Shown here one piece after another: positions 35,808-44,769 of a stretch of DNA of 64,000 bases. Where the stretch lies: assembly GCF_000974445.1 (NCBI RefSeq), contig NZ_BBOJ01000019.1, positions 62,001 to 126,000 of the forward strand, in the 5' to 3' direction. The DNA comes from Lentzea aerocolonigenes. Its GTDB lineage: Bacteria > Actinomycetota > Actinomycetes > Mycobacteriales > Pseudonocardiaceae. A program made the translations under genes and the position numbers. The notes beneath the pieces are model-generated. The model saw nothing but the letters and a program-made list of their open reading frames with translations. It was not told the DNA's origin and did no database searches. The first letter of the stretch is position 1, and every line of letters starts with the position of its first letter.

Positions 35808-37082
35808 GTGAAGGGCTGGAGAGGACTCGCTGCTGGTGCCGCCGCGCTGGCAGTGGCCGTGTCAGGCTGTGGCACGAGCACGAACAGCGGTAGCACCACG
35901 GAGACCAAAGAGATCACCGTGTGGCTCATGGACGGCTCCGCGCCGACGACCCTGACCGACGCCTTGAACAAGGAGTTCGAGTCGGCGAACGGCATCAAGG
36001 TCAAGTACGAGGTCCAGAAGTGGACCGGCATCCAGGAGAAGCTGACCACCGCGCTGGCCAGCAGCACGCCCCCGGACGTGATCGAGCTCGGCAACACCCA
36101 GACCGCGAGCTTCGCGGACCAGGGCACGCTCGCCGACCTCACCGCGGACGCGAGCCAGTTCAACGGCGGTGAGTGGCTCGGCGGTCTCAAGGACTCGCTG
36201 ACGCTGAACGGCAAGCAGTACGGCGTGCCGTTCTACGCCGCGAACCGCACCGTCATCTACCGCACCGACCTGTTCCAGGCGGCGGGCATCGCGAAGCCGC
36301 CGACGTCGCGTGCCGAGTGGATCGACGCGATCAACAAGCTCAAGGCCGCGAACGCGTCCAACCCGGACTTCCAGGCGCTGTACCTGCCCGGCCAGTCCTG
36401 GTACTTCCTCCTCTCGCTGCTGTGGGACGAGGGCGGCGACGTCGCCAAGCAGGACGGCGGCAAGTGGACCGGCACGCTCGACACCGCGCAGGCCAAGGCG
36501 GGCTTCGAGGCCTACAAGGCGCTGTACGACGCGTCGGCCGCCAAGAAGGTCCCCGCGGACATCGACGAGGCGAAGCCCCAGCAGATGGAGGTCTTCGGCA
36601 CGGGCAACGTCGGCATGATGGTCGGCCTCCCGTGGGAGCTCGCCGGTGCCGTCAAGGCCAAGCCGGAACTGAAGGACAAGACCGCGGCGTTCCCGATCCC
36701 GTCGAAGAAGGCCGGCTCGACCGCGCCGGTGTTCCTCGGTGGCTCGAACCTCGCGATCCCGGCTGCCAGCAAGAACGCCGCCGCGGCCAAGAAGTACCTG
36801 TCGCTGCTGTCGTCCAAGAAGTACCAGGAGATGCTCGCCGAGGGCGGCGCGGTTCCCGGCACCTCGAAGGACACCGCGAAGCTCGCCACCACCCCGCTCG
36901 GCAAGGCCATGGCCGAGTCCTCGCAGAACGGCAAGGTCACCCCGGTGACGCCGAAGTGGGCGGCCGTCGAGGCGGGCCAGAACCCGCTCAAGGACGCGCT
37001 GACCGCGTACCTCACCGGTGCCAAGTCGCTGGACCAGGCAACGAAGGACGCCAGCGACGCCGTCACCAAGGCAATGAGCTAG
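35808..37082 (+). CDS. dasA: Aminosugar ABC transporter, lipoprotein binding protein (DasA-like)
   Basis: 424-residue extracellular solute-binding protein (family 1, maltose/sugar type). Signal peptide ends in the lipobox AVSG-C21. The body has IPSKKAGSTAPVFLGGSNLAIP and WEGGDVAKQ-type segments usual for chitobiose- and GlcNAc-binding proteins. It should deliver chitobiose or GlcNAc to the permease pair that follows. The start is GTG 35808. The dre site and dasR upstream indicate DasR repression. Substrate is inferred from the locus. Confidence 0.93.
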   Translation: MKGWRGLAAGAAALAVAVSGCGTSTNSGSTTETKEITVWLMDGSAPTTLTDALNKEFESANGIKVKYEVQKWTGIQEKLTTALASSTPPDVIELGNTQTASFADQGTLADLTADASQFNGGEWLGGLKDSLTLNGKQYGVPFYAANRTVIYRTDLFQAAGIAKPPTSRAEWIDAINKLKAANASNPDFQALYLPGQSWYFLLSLLWDEGGDVAKQDGGKWTGTLDTAQAKAGFEAYKALYDASAAKKVPADIDEAKPQQMEVFGTGNVGMMVGLPWELAGAVKAKPELKDKTAAFPIPSKKAGSTAPVFLGGSNLAIPAASKNAAAAKKYLSLLSSKKYQEMLAEGGAVPGTSKDTAKLATTPLGKAMAESSQNGKVTPVTPKWAAVEAGQNPLKDALTAYLTGAKSLDQATKDASDAVTKAMS

Positions 37083-37092
37083 CTCAGCCGAG

Positions 37093-38091
37093 ATGACGGC
37101 CGTCAAGACGACCGAAACGGCAGCGCCGGCCGGGGAGATCCCGCCGGCGCTGCCGCCTGCCGTGACGGGTGGGGCGCGCAAGCGTCGCCGCCGGGGCGGC
37201 GCCTTCGACCGGGCGCTGCCCTACCTGCTGCTGGCTCCGGCGCTCATCGCGATCCTCTGGCTGATCGGGTTCCCGGTCGTCTCGGTCTTCGTGACGAGCT
37301 TCCGCCAGCTCAACCTCGGCGAACTGGTCCGCGGCGAGATCGTGTGGACCGGCTTCGACAACTACGTGACGGTGCTGAAGGACGAGCGGTTCTGGACCGT
37401 CTCCTTGCGCACCATCGTGTTCACCGTCGCCGTCGTCGGCGCCTCGGTGGGCGCGGGCCTGCTGATCGCGTTGCTGATGCGCGTGCTCACGCCGTGGGTG
37501 CGGGTCGCGTTGCAGATCGCGATGCTCTGCGCGTGGGCGATGCCGATCCTCGCGTCCACCACGGTCTACCAGTGGATGTTCGACCAGAACTACGGCATCT
37601 TGAACAAAACCCTGGTGCAGCTGGGTTTTGATTCATACGCGAACTACTCGTGGTTCTCGTCCGGAACGTCGACGCTGTCCGTCGTCGGCCTGCTGATCGT
37701 GTGGCAGGCGATCCCGTTCCTCGCCTTCTCCCTCTACGCCGGGCTCGTCGGCATCCCGCGCGACCTCTACGAGGCGGCGGGCATCGACGGTGCCTCGGGC
37801 TGGCAGACGTTCCGCGCGGTGACGTGGCCGGAGATCCGGTCGTTGCTGATGATGGTGACGTTCCTGTCGACGTTGTGGGACTTCAAGGTCTTCGCCCAGA
37901 TCTGGGTGTTCAAGGAGGGCGGCCCGAGCGGCGAGAGCACGACGCTCGCCGTGCTGCAGTACCTGGAGGGCATCGCGAAGAGCCACTTCGGTGTCGCCGC
38001 CGCGATCAGCGTCCTGATGATGCTCATCCTGGGCCTGATCACCTTCCAGTACCTGCGCCGGTTGCTGCAGACCGAGGAGGGCAAGATCTGA
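37093..38091 (+). CDS. dasB: Aminosugar ABC transporter permease (DasB-like)
   Basis: 332-residue inner-membrane permease of the MalF type with six to seven helices. The EAA loop that contacts the ATPase is at IPRDLYEAAGIDGASGWQTF. The N-terminus has a Pro/basic cytoplasmic stretch (about 1-35). It overlaps the second permease by TGATG. No ATPase gene lies in this operon; as in Streptomyces, a shared ATPase such as MsiK would be needed from elsewhere. Confidence 0.94.
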   Translation: MTAVKTTETAAPAGEIPPALPPAVTGGARKRRRRGGAFDRALPYLLLAPALIAILWLIGFPVVSVFVTSFRQLNLGELVRGEIVWTGFDNYVTVLKDERFWTVSLRTIVFTVAVVGASVGAGLLIALLMRVLTPWVRVALQIAMLCAWAMPILASTTVYQWMFDQNYGILNKTLVQLGFDSYANYSWFSSGTSTLSVVGLLIVWQAIPFLAFSLYAGLVGIPRDLYEAAGIDGASGWQTFRAVTWPEIRSLLMMVTFLSTLWDFKVFAQIWVFKEGGPSGESTTLAVLQYLEGIAKSHFGVAAAISVLMMLILGLITFQYLRRLLQTEEGKI

Positions 38092-38909
38092 TGCTCAAGA
38101 AGTCTGCCGCGAACGTCGCAGGCCTCGTGCTCGCGCTGTTCTTCCTGTTCCCGACGTACTGGATGATCACGTCCGCGTTGAAGCCCAAGGGCTCGACGAT
38201 CACGTCGGACTACGACCTCGTCCCGTTCTCGGTGACGTTCTCGAACTTCGTCACCGCGTGGACGAAGCCGGGCTTCCTGTCCGCGCTCGGCAACAGCCTG
38301 GTGGTGACCCTGACCGCGGTGCTCGCCGCGATCATCGTCGGCATCACGGCCGCGGTGGCCATGTCGCGCTTCGCCTTCCGCGGCCGCAAGAGCTTCGTGC
38401 TGCTGATGCTGGTGGCGCAGATGGCACCGTTCGAGGCGTTGCTGATCCCGATGTTCCTGATGATGCGGGATCTCCAGCTCTACGAACACCTCACCTCGCT
38501 GGTGCTCGTGTACTTCGCGGTGACGCTGCCGTTCTGCGCGTGGACGTTGCGCGGGTTCGTCAACGGCATCCCCGTCGAGCTCGAAGAGGCCGCGATGGTG
38601 GACGGCTGCGGTCGCTGGGGCGCGTTCCAGAAGGTGACCCTGCCGTTGCTGGGACCGGGTCTCGTCGCGACGTCCGTGTTCGCGTTCATCACGGCGTGGA
38701 ACGAGTTCCTCTTCGCCAAGGTGCTGATCCGCAGCCAGGACAGGGAAACCCTCCCGGTGTGGTTGTCGGGCTTCCAGACCGCGTTCGGCACGGACTGGGG
38801 TGGCGCGATGGCCGCGTCCGTCCTGTTCACCGTGCCCGCTCTGGTGTTCTTCCTGATCGTGCAGCGCAAGATGGTCGCCGGCGTCACCGCCGGTGCAGTG
38901 AAGGGATGA
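38091..38909 (+). CDS. dasC: Aminosugar ABC transporter permease (DasC-like)
   Basis: 272-residue MalG-type permease with six helices. EAA loop: GIPVELEEAAMVDGCGRWGAF. The ATG at 38091 overlaps the previous stop (TGATG). The frame could be extended upstream but would run inside dasB. With the binding protein and DasB it should form the importer for chitobiose or GlcNAc. Confidence 0.94.
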   Translation: MLKKSAANVAGLVLALFFLFPTYWMITSALKPKGSTITSDYDLVPFSVTFSNFVTAWTKPGFLSALGNSLVVTLTAVLAAIIVGITAAVAMSRFAFRGRKSFVLLMLVAQMAPFEALLIPMFLMMRDLQLYEHLTSLVLVYFAVTLPFCAWTLRGFVNGIPVELEEAAMVDGCGRWGAFQKVTLPLLGPGLVATSVFAFITAWNEFLFAKVLIRSQDRETLPVWLSGFQTAFGTDWGGAMAASVLFTVPALVFFLIVQRKMVAGVTAGAVKG

Positions 38910-38912
38910 CGC

Positions 38913-40331
38913 GTGGATCAGTTGGCCGCTGCCGTTCTGCTTCCCGGATTCCACGGAACGACCGCCCCCGACTGGTTGCTGCGGCGGGTCGCTGACGGCC
39001 TCGGTGGCGTTGTGCTCTTCGGGCGCAACGTCGTCGACGACGCCCAGGTGACCGAGCTGTGCGGCGAGCTGCGTTCGGTGCGCCCGGACGTGGTGATCGG
39101 CATCGACGAGGAGGGCGGCGACGTCACGCGTCTCGACGCGGGCCGCGGCTCGGAGGTGCCGGGCAACCACGCGCTGGGCGCGGCGAACGACCTCGACCTG
39201 ACCCGCTCGGTCGCCGCGTCCATCGGTTCGCGGCTGGCGAAGTGCGGGATCTCGCTGAACCTGGCCCCGTCCGCCGACCTGGTGCTGACGCTGGACGACC
39301 CGATCATCGGCGTCCGCGCGTTCGGCTCGGACCCGGTGCTGGCCGCGCGGCACGTGGCCGCGTGGGTCGAGGGCCTCCAGGCCGTGGGCGTCGCCGCGTG
39401 CGCCAAGCACTTCCCCGGCCACGGAGCGTCCACAGAGGACTCCCACGAGCAGCTCCCCGTGCTGCCGCGCACCGAGGAGCAACTGCGCGCGGTGGAGCTC
39501 GTGCCGTTCCAGGCGGCCGTGAACGCGGGCGTGCGCTCGATCATGACCGGCCACCTCGTGGTCCCCGAGTGGGGCACCGCACCGGTGACGCTGAACAAGC
39601 ACGCCATCGACCTGCTGCGCACCGAACTGGGCTTCACCGGCGCGGTGATCACCGACGGCCTGGACATGAAGGCCGTGGGCGGCGACCTCGCCGTCGGTGC
39701 CGTCCGAGCTCTGGCCGCCGGCGTCGACGCGTTGTGCCTCGGCGGCATCGCACTGGGCGACGACGACCTCCAGTGGTTGATCGACTCGATCGTCGCGGCC
39801 GTGAAGTCCGGCGAGCTCTCCGAGGAACGCCTGACCCAGGCAGCCGCACGGTCGCTCGCGCTGGGCCTCCCGCCGTCGACCGTCGACGCGCACGACGCCG
39901 AGATCGGTCTCACGGCCGCCCGACGTGCTGTCGAAGTGCGCGGCCGCGTTGATGTCGGTGCCGACCCGGTCGTGGTCGACCTGGTCGTGGACCCGTCGAT
40001 CGCCGTGGGCGACGTGCCGTGGGGCCTGGGCCCCTACCTGCGCGAGGTGCTTCCGGGCACCGAGGTGATCGCCGCCCGCGACATCTCCGCCGACGAAGTT
40101 GCGAAAGCGGCCGGCGACCGGACGATTGTGGTTGTGACCCGAGACGCCCACCGCCACACGAGCGCTCGACAACTGGTAACAAACTTAACTAATCTGGATC
40201 TGGACGTCGTGCACGTCGAAACCGGTGTGCCGGGTCCGGACCTGGGCAGCGTCGCCCGCATCGACACCCACGGCGGTTCTCGGGTGAGCCTCCGAGCCGC
40301 GGCCGAGCTGATCCTGAAAGGCACGACATGA
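38913..40331 (+). CDS. GH3-family beta-N-acetylhexosaminidase (DasD/NagZ-like)
   Basis: 472-residue cytosolic glycoside hydrolase family 3 enzyme. The active-site loop is KHFPGHG (165-171) with D176/H178 (STEDSHEQ), where His/Asp acts as the general acid-base, as in NagZ. The catalytic nucleophile is D248 in VITDGLDM. A C-terminal about 130-residue domain of unknown role follows (from about residue 345). It should release GlcNAc from imported chitobiose or muropeptides. It begins 3 bp after the dasC-like stop and overlaps the SIS gene by 4 bp, one operon. Confidence 0.92.
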   Translation: MDQLAAAVLLPGFHGTTAPDWLLRRVADGLGGVVLFGRNVVDDAQVTELCGELRSVRPDVVIGIDEEGGDVTRLDAGRGSEVPGNHALGAANDLDLTRSVAASIGSRLAKCGISLNLAPSADLVLTLDDPIIGVRAFGSDPVLAARHVAAWVEGLQAVGVAACAKHFPGHGASTEDSHEQLPVLPRTEEQLRAVELVPFQAAVNAGVRSIMTGHLVVPEWGTAPVTLNKHAIDLLRTELGFTGAVITDGLDMKAVGGDLAVGAVRALAAGVDALCLGGIALGDDDLQWLIDSIVAAVKSGELSEERLTQAAARSLALGLPPSTVDAHDAEIGLTAARRAVEVRGRVDVGADPVVVDLVVDPSIAVGDVPWGLGPYLREVLPGTEVIAARDISADEVAKAAGDRTIVVVTRDAHRHTSARQLVTNLTNLDLDVVHVETGVPGPDLGSVARIDTHGGSRVSLRAAAELILKGTT

Positions 40332-41371
40332 CCACGCCCCAGCCAGGCCGGCACATGGCAGCGGAGATCGCCGCACAGCCGTCGATCTTCTCTTCTCTCT
40401 ACGGGAGCCGCTCCTCGATCGCCGAGGTGGCGGCCGTCATCCGCGAACGGGCCCCGCGGTTCGTCCTGTTCGCGGCCCGCGGCTCCAGCGACCACGCGGC
40501 GATCTACGCGAAGTACCTGACCGAGATCCTGCTCCAGCTGCCCGCGGGCCTGGTCTCCGCCTCCACGACGACGTTGTACGGCGCCGAGCCCGATCTCCGC
40601 GACGTCCTGCTGATCACCGTGTCGCAGTCCGGCGGCTCTCCGGACCTGTTGGAGGTCACCGCCTCCGCCCGTCGCCGCGGCGCGCTCACGGTGGCCGTGA
40701 CCAACACGGCCAACTCGCCGCTGAACGCGGCCGCCGAACTCTCGGTGGACGTCTCGGCGGGCGTGGAGCACGCGGTGGCGGCGACGAAGACGTACTCGGC
40801 GACGCTGCTGGCGCTGTACCTGCTGATCGACGCCGTCCGCGGCGGCAACGGCGAGGCGGCCGCACCTCTGGGCGATCTGGCACAGGTGACCCTGGACTCC
40901 TCGGCCCCGTCGGTCGAGGAAGCCGTGCGGCGCTACCGGTTCGTGGACCGGGTCCTCACCACCGGCCGCGGTTACTCCTACGCCACGGCGCTGGAAGCGT
41001 CACTGAAGCTGGCCGAGACCTCCTACCTCGCCGCCCGCGCCTACAGCGGCGCCGACCTCCTCCACGGCCCGGTCGCCGCGGTCGACGGCGAAACCGCAGT
41101 GCTGGCAATCACTTCCCTGGGCAAGGGCGGTGACTCGCTCCGTGACGCCCTGGACGTGGTGCACCAGCGCGGCGCGGACGTCGTCGCGGTCGGCTCGGCC
41201 TCGGAGAAGGTGGGCGCGACCCTGTCGATCGGCATCCCGGAAACGGCCGAAGAAGTGGCTCCCGTGCTGGAGATCCTGCCGGTGCAACGCCTCGCGTACG
41301 GCCTGGCGCTGGCACGCGGCGGCGACCCGGACAGCCCGCGGGGCCTGAACAAGGTCACGCGCACGCTGTAG
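40328..41371 (+). CDS. Double-SIS-domain aminosugar-phosphate isomerase/deaminase
   Basis: 347 residues with two SIS domains (about 28-165 and 195-335), the architecture of the GlmS isomerase half without the glutaminase domain. It shows FAARGSSDHAAIYAKY, SQSGGSPDLLEV, TKTYSATLLALY and GRGYSYATALEASLKLAETSY. Such proteins include GlcN-6-P deaminases (NagB-II) and AgaS-like enzymes. In this operon it most likely converts GlcN-6-P to fructose-6-P. It is coupled to the GH3 gene and is the last gene before a strong terminator. Confidence 0.9.
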   Translation: MTTPQPGRHMAAEIAAQPSIFSSLYGSRSSIAEVAAVIRERAPRFVLFAARGSSDHAAIYAKYLTEILLQLPAGLVSASTTTLYGAEPDLRDVLLITVSQSGGSPDLLEVTASARRRGALTVAVTNTANSPLNAAAELSVDVSAGVEHAVAATKTYSATLLALYLLIDAVRGGNGEAAAPLGDLAQVTLDSSAPSVEEAVRRYRFVDRVLTTGRGYSYATALEASLKLAETSYLAARAYSGADLLHGPVAAVDGETAVLAITSLGKGGDSLRDALDVVHQRGADVVAVGSASEKVGATLSIGIPETAEEVAPVLEILPVQRLAYGLALARGGDPDSPRGLNKVTRTL

Positions 41372-41383
41372 TCGTGCAACGCG

Positions 41384-41413
41384 GAAGGGCCGCTCGGATG
41401 CGAGCGGCCCTTC
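41384..41413 (+). terminator. das operon terminator
   Basis: GAAGGGCCGCTCG pairs with CGAGCGGCCCTTC (13-bp perfect stem) around a GATG loop, 12 bp beyond the SIS stop; it also precedes the stop of the convergent serine hydrolase gene. Confidence 0.88.
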
Positions 41414-41421
41414 GTCGTTCG

Positions 41422-42474
41422 TCAGCCGAACACCTCTTCGACGAGCTTCTTCGTGATCGTCTGGAACGCCGGTGCGAGGGACAGGTCGGGATCGTCGACG
41501 TAGTTCAACGCGGCGACCAGGGTCTTGCTGCCGTCGGGCGTGCTGTACATCAACGCGCCGTGGCCCATCGCGCCGCCGTTGTGCGTGATGACCTTGCCGC
41601 TCCCCGTTTCCTGCACGAACACCCCGAGGCCGTAGCCCACCTTCGGGTGCGGCGTCAGCATCTCCGCCAGCAGCGGTGCGGGCAGCAGCTCGCCGCCCAC
41701 GAGCGCCGTGATGAACCTGCGGAGGTCCTGGGTCGTGGAGATCATGTCGCCGCCGCTGGAGAGCCACGACGGGTCGTGCCGGGTGACGTCGATCGTCTTC
41801 TGCTCGCCGTCGTCGTCGTACCGGTAGTAGGCGTGGGCGTGCGGCTCGGGGATCTCCTGGCCGTCCGGCACGACGGTGCCGGACAACCCGAGCGGGCCTG
41901 AGATCAGCCGCTGCACCTCCTCGGCGAGCGAGCGGCCGGTGACCTTCTCGATCAACAACCGGGCCACCACGTAGTTGGTGTTGGAGTAGCTCCAATCCGC
42001 ACCCGGCTCGAACCGCACGGGCTTCGACAGCGCGAACCGCACGAGGTCCTCCGGCCGGTGGACCTTGAACCTGCTGTCCACCCAGGCCTTGCCCTGCCAG
42101 GGAATTCCCGGTGCGACCGTGCCGTCCTCGTAGTACTCGCCGGTGTGGTTGAACAGCCCGCTGGTGTGCTGGAGCAGCATCCGCACCGTGATCCGGCGGT
42201 CGAAGCCGAACTCGGGCAGGTGGTCGTCCACCGGGTCGTCCAGCCCGATCCTGCCCTCCGCCACGAGTTGCAGGACCACGGTCGCGACGAACGTCTTGGT
42301 GTTGCTGCCGATCCGGACGTGGCCGTTGGGCGGAGGTTCCGCGTCCTGCCCCAGTTCGCTCACGCCGGCTCTGCCGACCCACTCACCGCGTTCGTCCTGC
42401 ACGCGCAACACCACACCGGTGAACCCGGAGTCGATCATCTCCTGGAGGATTTCCCGCAGCTGCTCGGACATCAT
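41422..42474 (-). CDS. Serine hydrolase, beta-lactamase/D-alanyl-D-alanine carboxypeptidase fold
   Basis: 350-residue class C beta-lactamase-like (EstB/PBP4*-type) enzyme. Active-site SNTK (S57, K60), the second element YSN (WSYSNTNYV), and HNGGAMGHG in place of the KTG box. No signal peptide, so it is probably cytosolic esterase- or peptidase-like. The start is ATG 42474, with AGGAG 6 bases upstream. The substrate is unknown. The convergent das operon ends next to it. Confidence 0.9.
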   Translation of the reverse strand: MMSEQLREILQEMIDSGFTGVVLRVQDERGEWVGRAGVSELGQDAEPPPNGHVRIGSNTKTFVATVVLQLVAEGRIGLDDPVDDHLPEFGFDRRITVRMLLQHTSGLFNHTGEYYEDGTVAPGIPWQGKAWVDSRFKVHRPEDLVRFALSKPVRFEPGADWSYSNTNYVVARLLIEKVTGRSLAEEVQRLISGPLGLSGTVVPDGQEIPEPHAHAYYRYDDDGEQKTIDVTRHDPSWLSSGGDMISTTQDLRRFITALVGGELLPAPLLAEMLTPHPKVGYGLGVFVQETGSGKVITHNGGAMGHGALMYSTPDGSKTLVAALNYVDDPDLSLAPAFQTITKKLVEEVFG

Positions 42475-42587
42475 CGTGCTCCTGTCACTCGTTGTTTCTG
42501 ATGAGCGAAAAGCTACGTTGCGTTCGCAGACAGCTGCAACAACCTTCGTTGCGCATTGATCCAGAAAACGCAGGTAGAGGCACGAAT

Positions 42588-42622
42588 ATCGTTGCAACCG
42601 GGTCGAGATCTAACGCAACGAT
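42588..42622. promoter_or_regulatory. Inverted repeat ATCGTTGC/GCAACGAT upstream of serine hydrolase
   Basis: Perfect 8-bp arms (42588-42595 and 42615-42622) with a 19-bp spacer. Further copies of CGTTGC lie at about 42514, 42548 and 42630. The cluster of GTTGC repeats is a candidate operator for a regulator of the serine hydrolase gene; none is encoded nearby with certainty. Confidence 0.45.
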
Positions 42623-42658
42623 CATGCCTCGTTGCGTTGCAATGAGCGGAAATGAACG

Positions 42659-42689
42659 AAGGGCGCCCTCCCGGCAGGAGAGCGCCCTT
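42659..42689 (-). terminator. nagA terminator
   Basis: AAGGGCGCTCTCC and GGAGGGCGCCCTT (minus strand) form a 13-bp stem with one mismatch around a short loop, 14 bp after the nagA stop. Confidence 0.8.
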
Positions 42690-42702
42690 TCGTCGTTGCT
42701 CG

Positions 42703-43902
42703 TTACTGACCGGCGGTGGCGTAACCGGCGGAGACGGGCTGAACCGGCACCTCGGCGTCGAACACGACCCGCCCGTCGACCCACACCTTCTTGGGCCGCA
42801 GTTCGTCGTCCCACCACACCAGGTCCGCGACGGCACCCGGCGCGAGGCGGCCGAGACCGGACTCGCCGATCACCTCGGCCGGCACGATCGTCGCCGAAGC
42901 CAACGCGTCGGCCACCGGCACGCCCACGGACACGATGTTGCGCACGGCCCGGTCCAGCGTGAGCGCCGACCCGGCGATGGTGCCCTCGGGCGACCGCGGC
43001 ACCCCGTCCTCGGTGAGCAGGACGTCCGCGCCGCCGAGGTGGTACCGCCCGGGCGGCATTCCGGCAGCCGCAACGGCATCGGTCACCAGCGCGACCCGTG
43101 CCCCGGCGGCGTTGAACACGAGGCGGCACACGTCCGGCCCGACGTGGGCCAGATCGGCGATGAGCCCCAACGTGAAGCGCTCGTCGACCAGTGCCACGCC
43201 GGGAACACCCGGCTCGCGGTGCCCGAGCGGCCGTTGCGCGTTGAAGAGGTGCGTCACCATGCGCGCACCCGCGTCGGCGGCGGCACGGGTCTGCTCACCG
43301 GTGGCGTCGGAGTGCCCGACAGCCACCAGAACCCCCGCTTCAGCGAGCCTGCGCACGGCCTCGAACCCGCCCGGCTGCTCCGGCGCCAGCGTCACCATGC
43401 GCAGGGCGCGCCGGAGCGTGTCGTCGTCCAGCAGGGCCGAGATCTGGTCCGGACCGGGCTCGACCATGAACGACGGGTCGTGCACCCCTGCCCGTTTGGG
43501 CGACAGAAAGGGGCCCTCGAGGTGCACGCCGAGGGGGCGTGCTCCCACTCCGTCCGGCAACGCGGCGGAGGCGGCCAGCACGGCCCTGGCCTGCCTCAGT
43601 ACGACGTCGACCGGCGCGGTGATCAGGGTCGGCAAGAACCTGGTCACACCGGTGGACGGCAGAGCTTCTGCGACGGAGCGCATCCCGGCGGCGTCCACCT
43701 CGGCGAAGTCGACGCCGACGGCGCCGTTCACCTGCACGTCCACCAGGCCCGGTGTCAGCAGGCCGTCGGACAGGACCTCCGCGCCGGGCGGTGCTTCACC
43801 GGTGGTCACCTCGACGATGCGGCCGTCCCTGATCCGCACCGCGGCTGGACCGACGATCGTGCGACCGAGCAATGCGCGCGGTGCTGCGACAACGGCGTCC
43901 AA
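42703..43902 (-). CDS. nagA: N-acetylglucosamine-6-phosphate deacetylase
   Basis: 399-residue amidohydrolase that deacetylates GlcNAc-6-P to GlcN-6-P. Visible are PGLVDVQVNGAVGVDF, HLEGPFLSPKRAGVHDP (metal Glu), AVGHSDAT, THLFNAQRPLGHREPGVPG and VTDAVAAAGMPPG. The start chosen is TTG 43902, because GGAGG stands 5 bases before it. A longer frame from ATG would cover the dre operator. It is divergent from a FadR-type regulator. Repression by DasR through the dre site at 43915 is expected, which links it to the das operon. Confidence 0.95.
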   Translation of the reverse strand: MDAVVAAPRALLGRTIVGPAAVRIRDGRIVEVTTGEAPPGAEVLSDGLLTPGLVDVQVNGAVGVDFAEVDAAGMRSVAEALPSTGVTRFLPTLITAPVDVVLRQARAVLAASAALPDGVGARPLGVHLEGPFLSPKRAGVHDPSFMVEPGPDQISALLDDDTLRRALRMVTLAPEQPGGFEAVRRLAEAGVLVAVGHSDATGEQTRAAADAGARMVTHLFNAQRPLGHREPGVPGVALVDERFTLGLIADLAHVGPDVCRLVFNAAGARVALVTDAVAAAGMPPGRYHLGGADVLLTEDGVPRSPEGTIAGSALTLDRAVRNIVSVGVPVADALASATIVPAEVIGESGLGRLAPGAVADLVWWDDELRPKKVWVDGRVVFDAEVPVQPVSAGYATAGQ

Positions 43903-43914
43903 GATCCCTCCTCG

Positions 43915-43930
43915 AATGGTCCAGACCATT
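43915..43930. promoter_or_regulatory. dre site (DasR operator) upstream of nagA
   Basis: AATGGTCCAGACCATT is a near-perfect palindrome matching the dre core TGGTCTAGACCA with one change per half. It ends 13 bp before the nagA TTG start, ideal for repression. It also supports the short nagA start. Confidence 0.9.
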
Positions 43931-44091
43931 ATGGCGACAACAGGGGTTCCCGTCACGTATCGTTAGTAGATAACCATCTCACATATCACTTCGTGAATCA
44001 CGGCCACAAGTACCGGGATGCGCCGAAGATGACCAACCGTGGCGCATACTGAGCCTTAGACATCCGAGGTCTACGACGAGTTGAGGGTGCG

Positions 44092-44766
44092 GTGGCAGTC
44101 ACTGACGATGCGATCCTGCGCGTCAAGGAGATGATCGTTTCGGGCGAGCTGAAGCCCGGCGACCGTCTCCCGCGTGAGGCTGACCTGGCAGAACGCCTGG
44201 GCCTGTCGCGCAACTCCCTGCGCGAGGCCGTGAAGGCCCTGTCACTCGTCCGAGTGCTCGACGTCCGCCAGGGCGACGGCACGTACGTCTCGTCGCTGCG
44301 AGCCGACGACCTGCTCGGCGCACTCTCGTTCGTCCTCGACCTGCACCGAGGCGAGGACTCGGTGCTGGAAGTCCTCCAGGTCCGCCGAATCCTCGAACCG
44401 GCCGCCGCCGCCATGGCCGCCCAGCGCGTGGACGCGGAAGAGATCATCAAGCTCCGCGCCCTGTGCGACGCCGCCGAGTCCGCGAAGTCCGTGGAGGAAC
44501 TGGTCGAGCACGACCTGGAGTTCCACCGCGCCATCGCCCAGTGCTCGGGCAACGCCTATCTGGCCCAACTCCTAGACACGCTGGCCGGCCCGACCGTGCG
44601 CGTGCGGATCTGGCGCGGCATCACGCAGTCCAACGCGGTGGACCGCACGGTGGCCGAGCACCGGGCGATCGTGGACGCTTTGGCGGCACACCAACCGGAG
44701 CTCGCGCGCAGCTGGTCGACGGTGCACGTGGCCGGCGTGGAGCAGTGGCTTTCCGACCTGGCCTGA
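44092..44766 (+). CDS. GntR-family (FadR/FCD) transcriptional regulator
   Basis: 224 residues. N-terminal winged HTH (about 5-70: LKPGDRLPREADLAERLGLSR, NSLREAVKALSL) and a C-terminal FCD domain with metal-site His residues (VEHDLEFHRAIAQCSGN, AEHRAIVDALA). The start is GTG 44092. It is divergent from nagA, so it may control nagA or a sugar-acid pathway; FCD regulators often respond to sugar acids, and the fucose operon is 12 kb away. A frameshifted gene follows 3 bp downstream. Confidence 0.9.
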   Translation: MAVTDDAILRVKEMIVSGELKPGDRLPREADLAERLGLSRNSLREAVKALSLVRVLDVRQGDGTYVSSLRADDLLGALSFVLDLHRGEDSVLEVLQVRRILEPAAAAMAAQRVDAEEIIKLRALCDAAESAKSVEELVEHDLEFHRAIAQCSGNAYLAQLLDTLAGPTVRVRIWRGITQSNAVDRTVAEHRAIVDALAAHQPELARSWSTVHVAGVEQWLSDLA

Positions 44767-44769
44767 CCG

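Noticed and set aside
37767..40172. An 801-codon minus-strand frame opposite the permease and GH3 genes
   Set aside because: His/Gln/Arg-rich shadow of three well-supported genes, without a start signal or domain.
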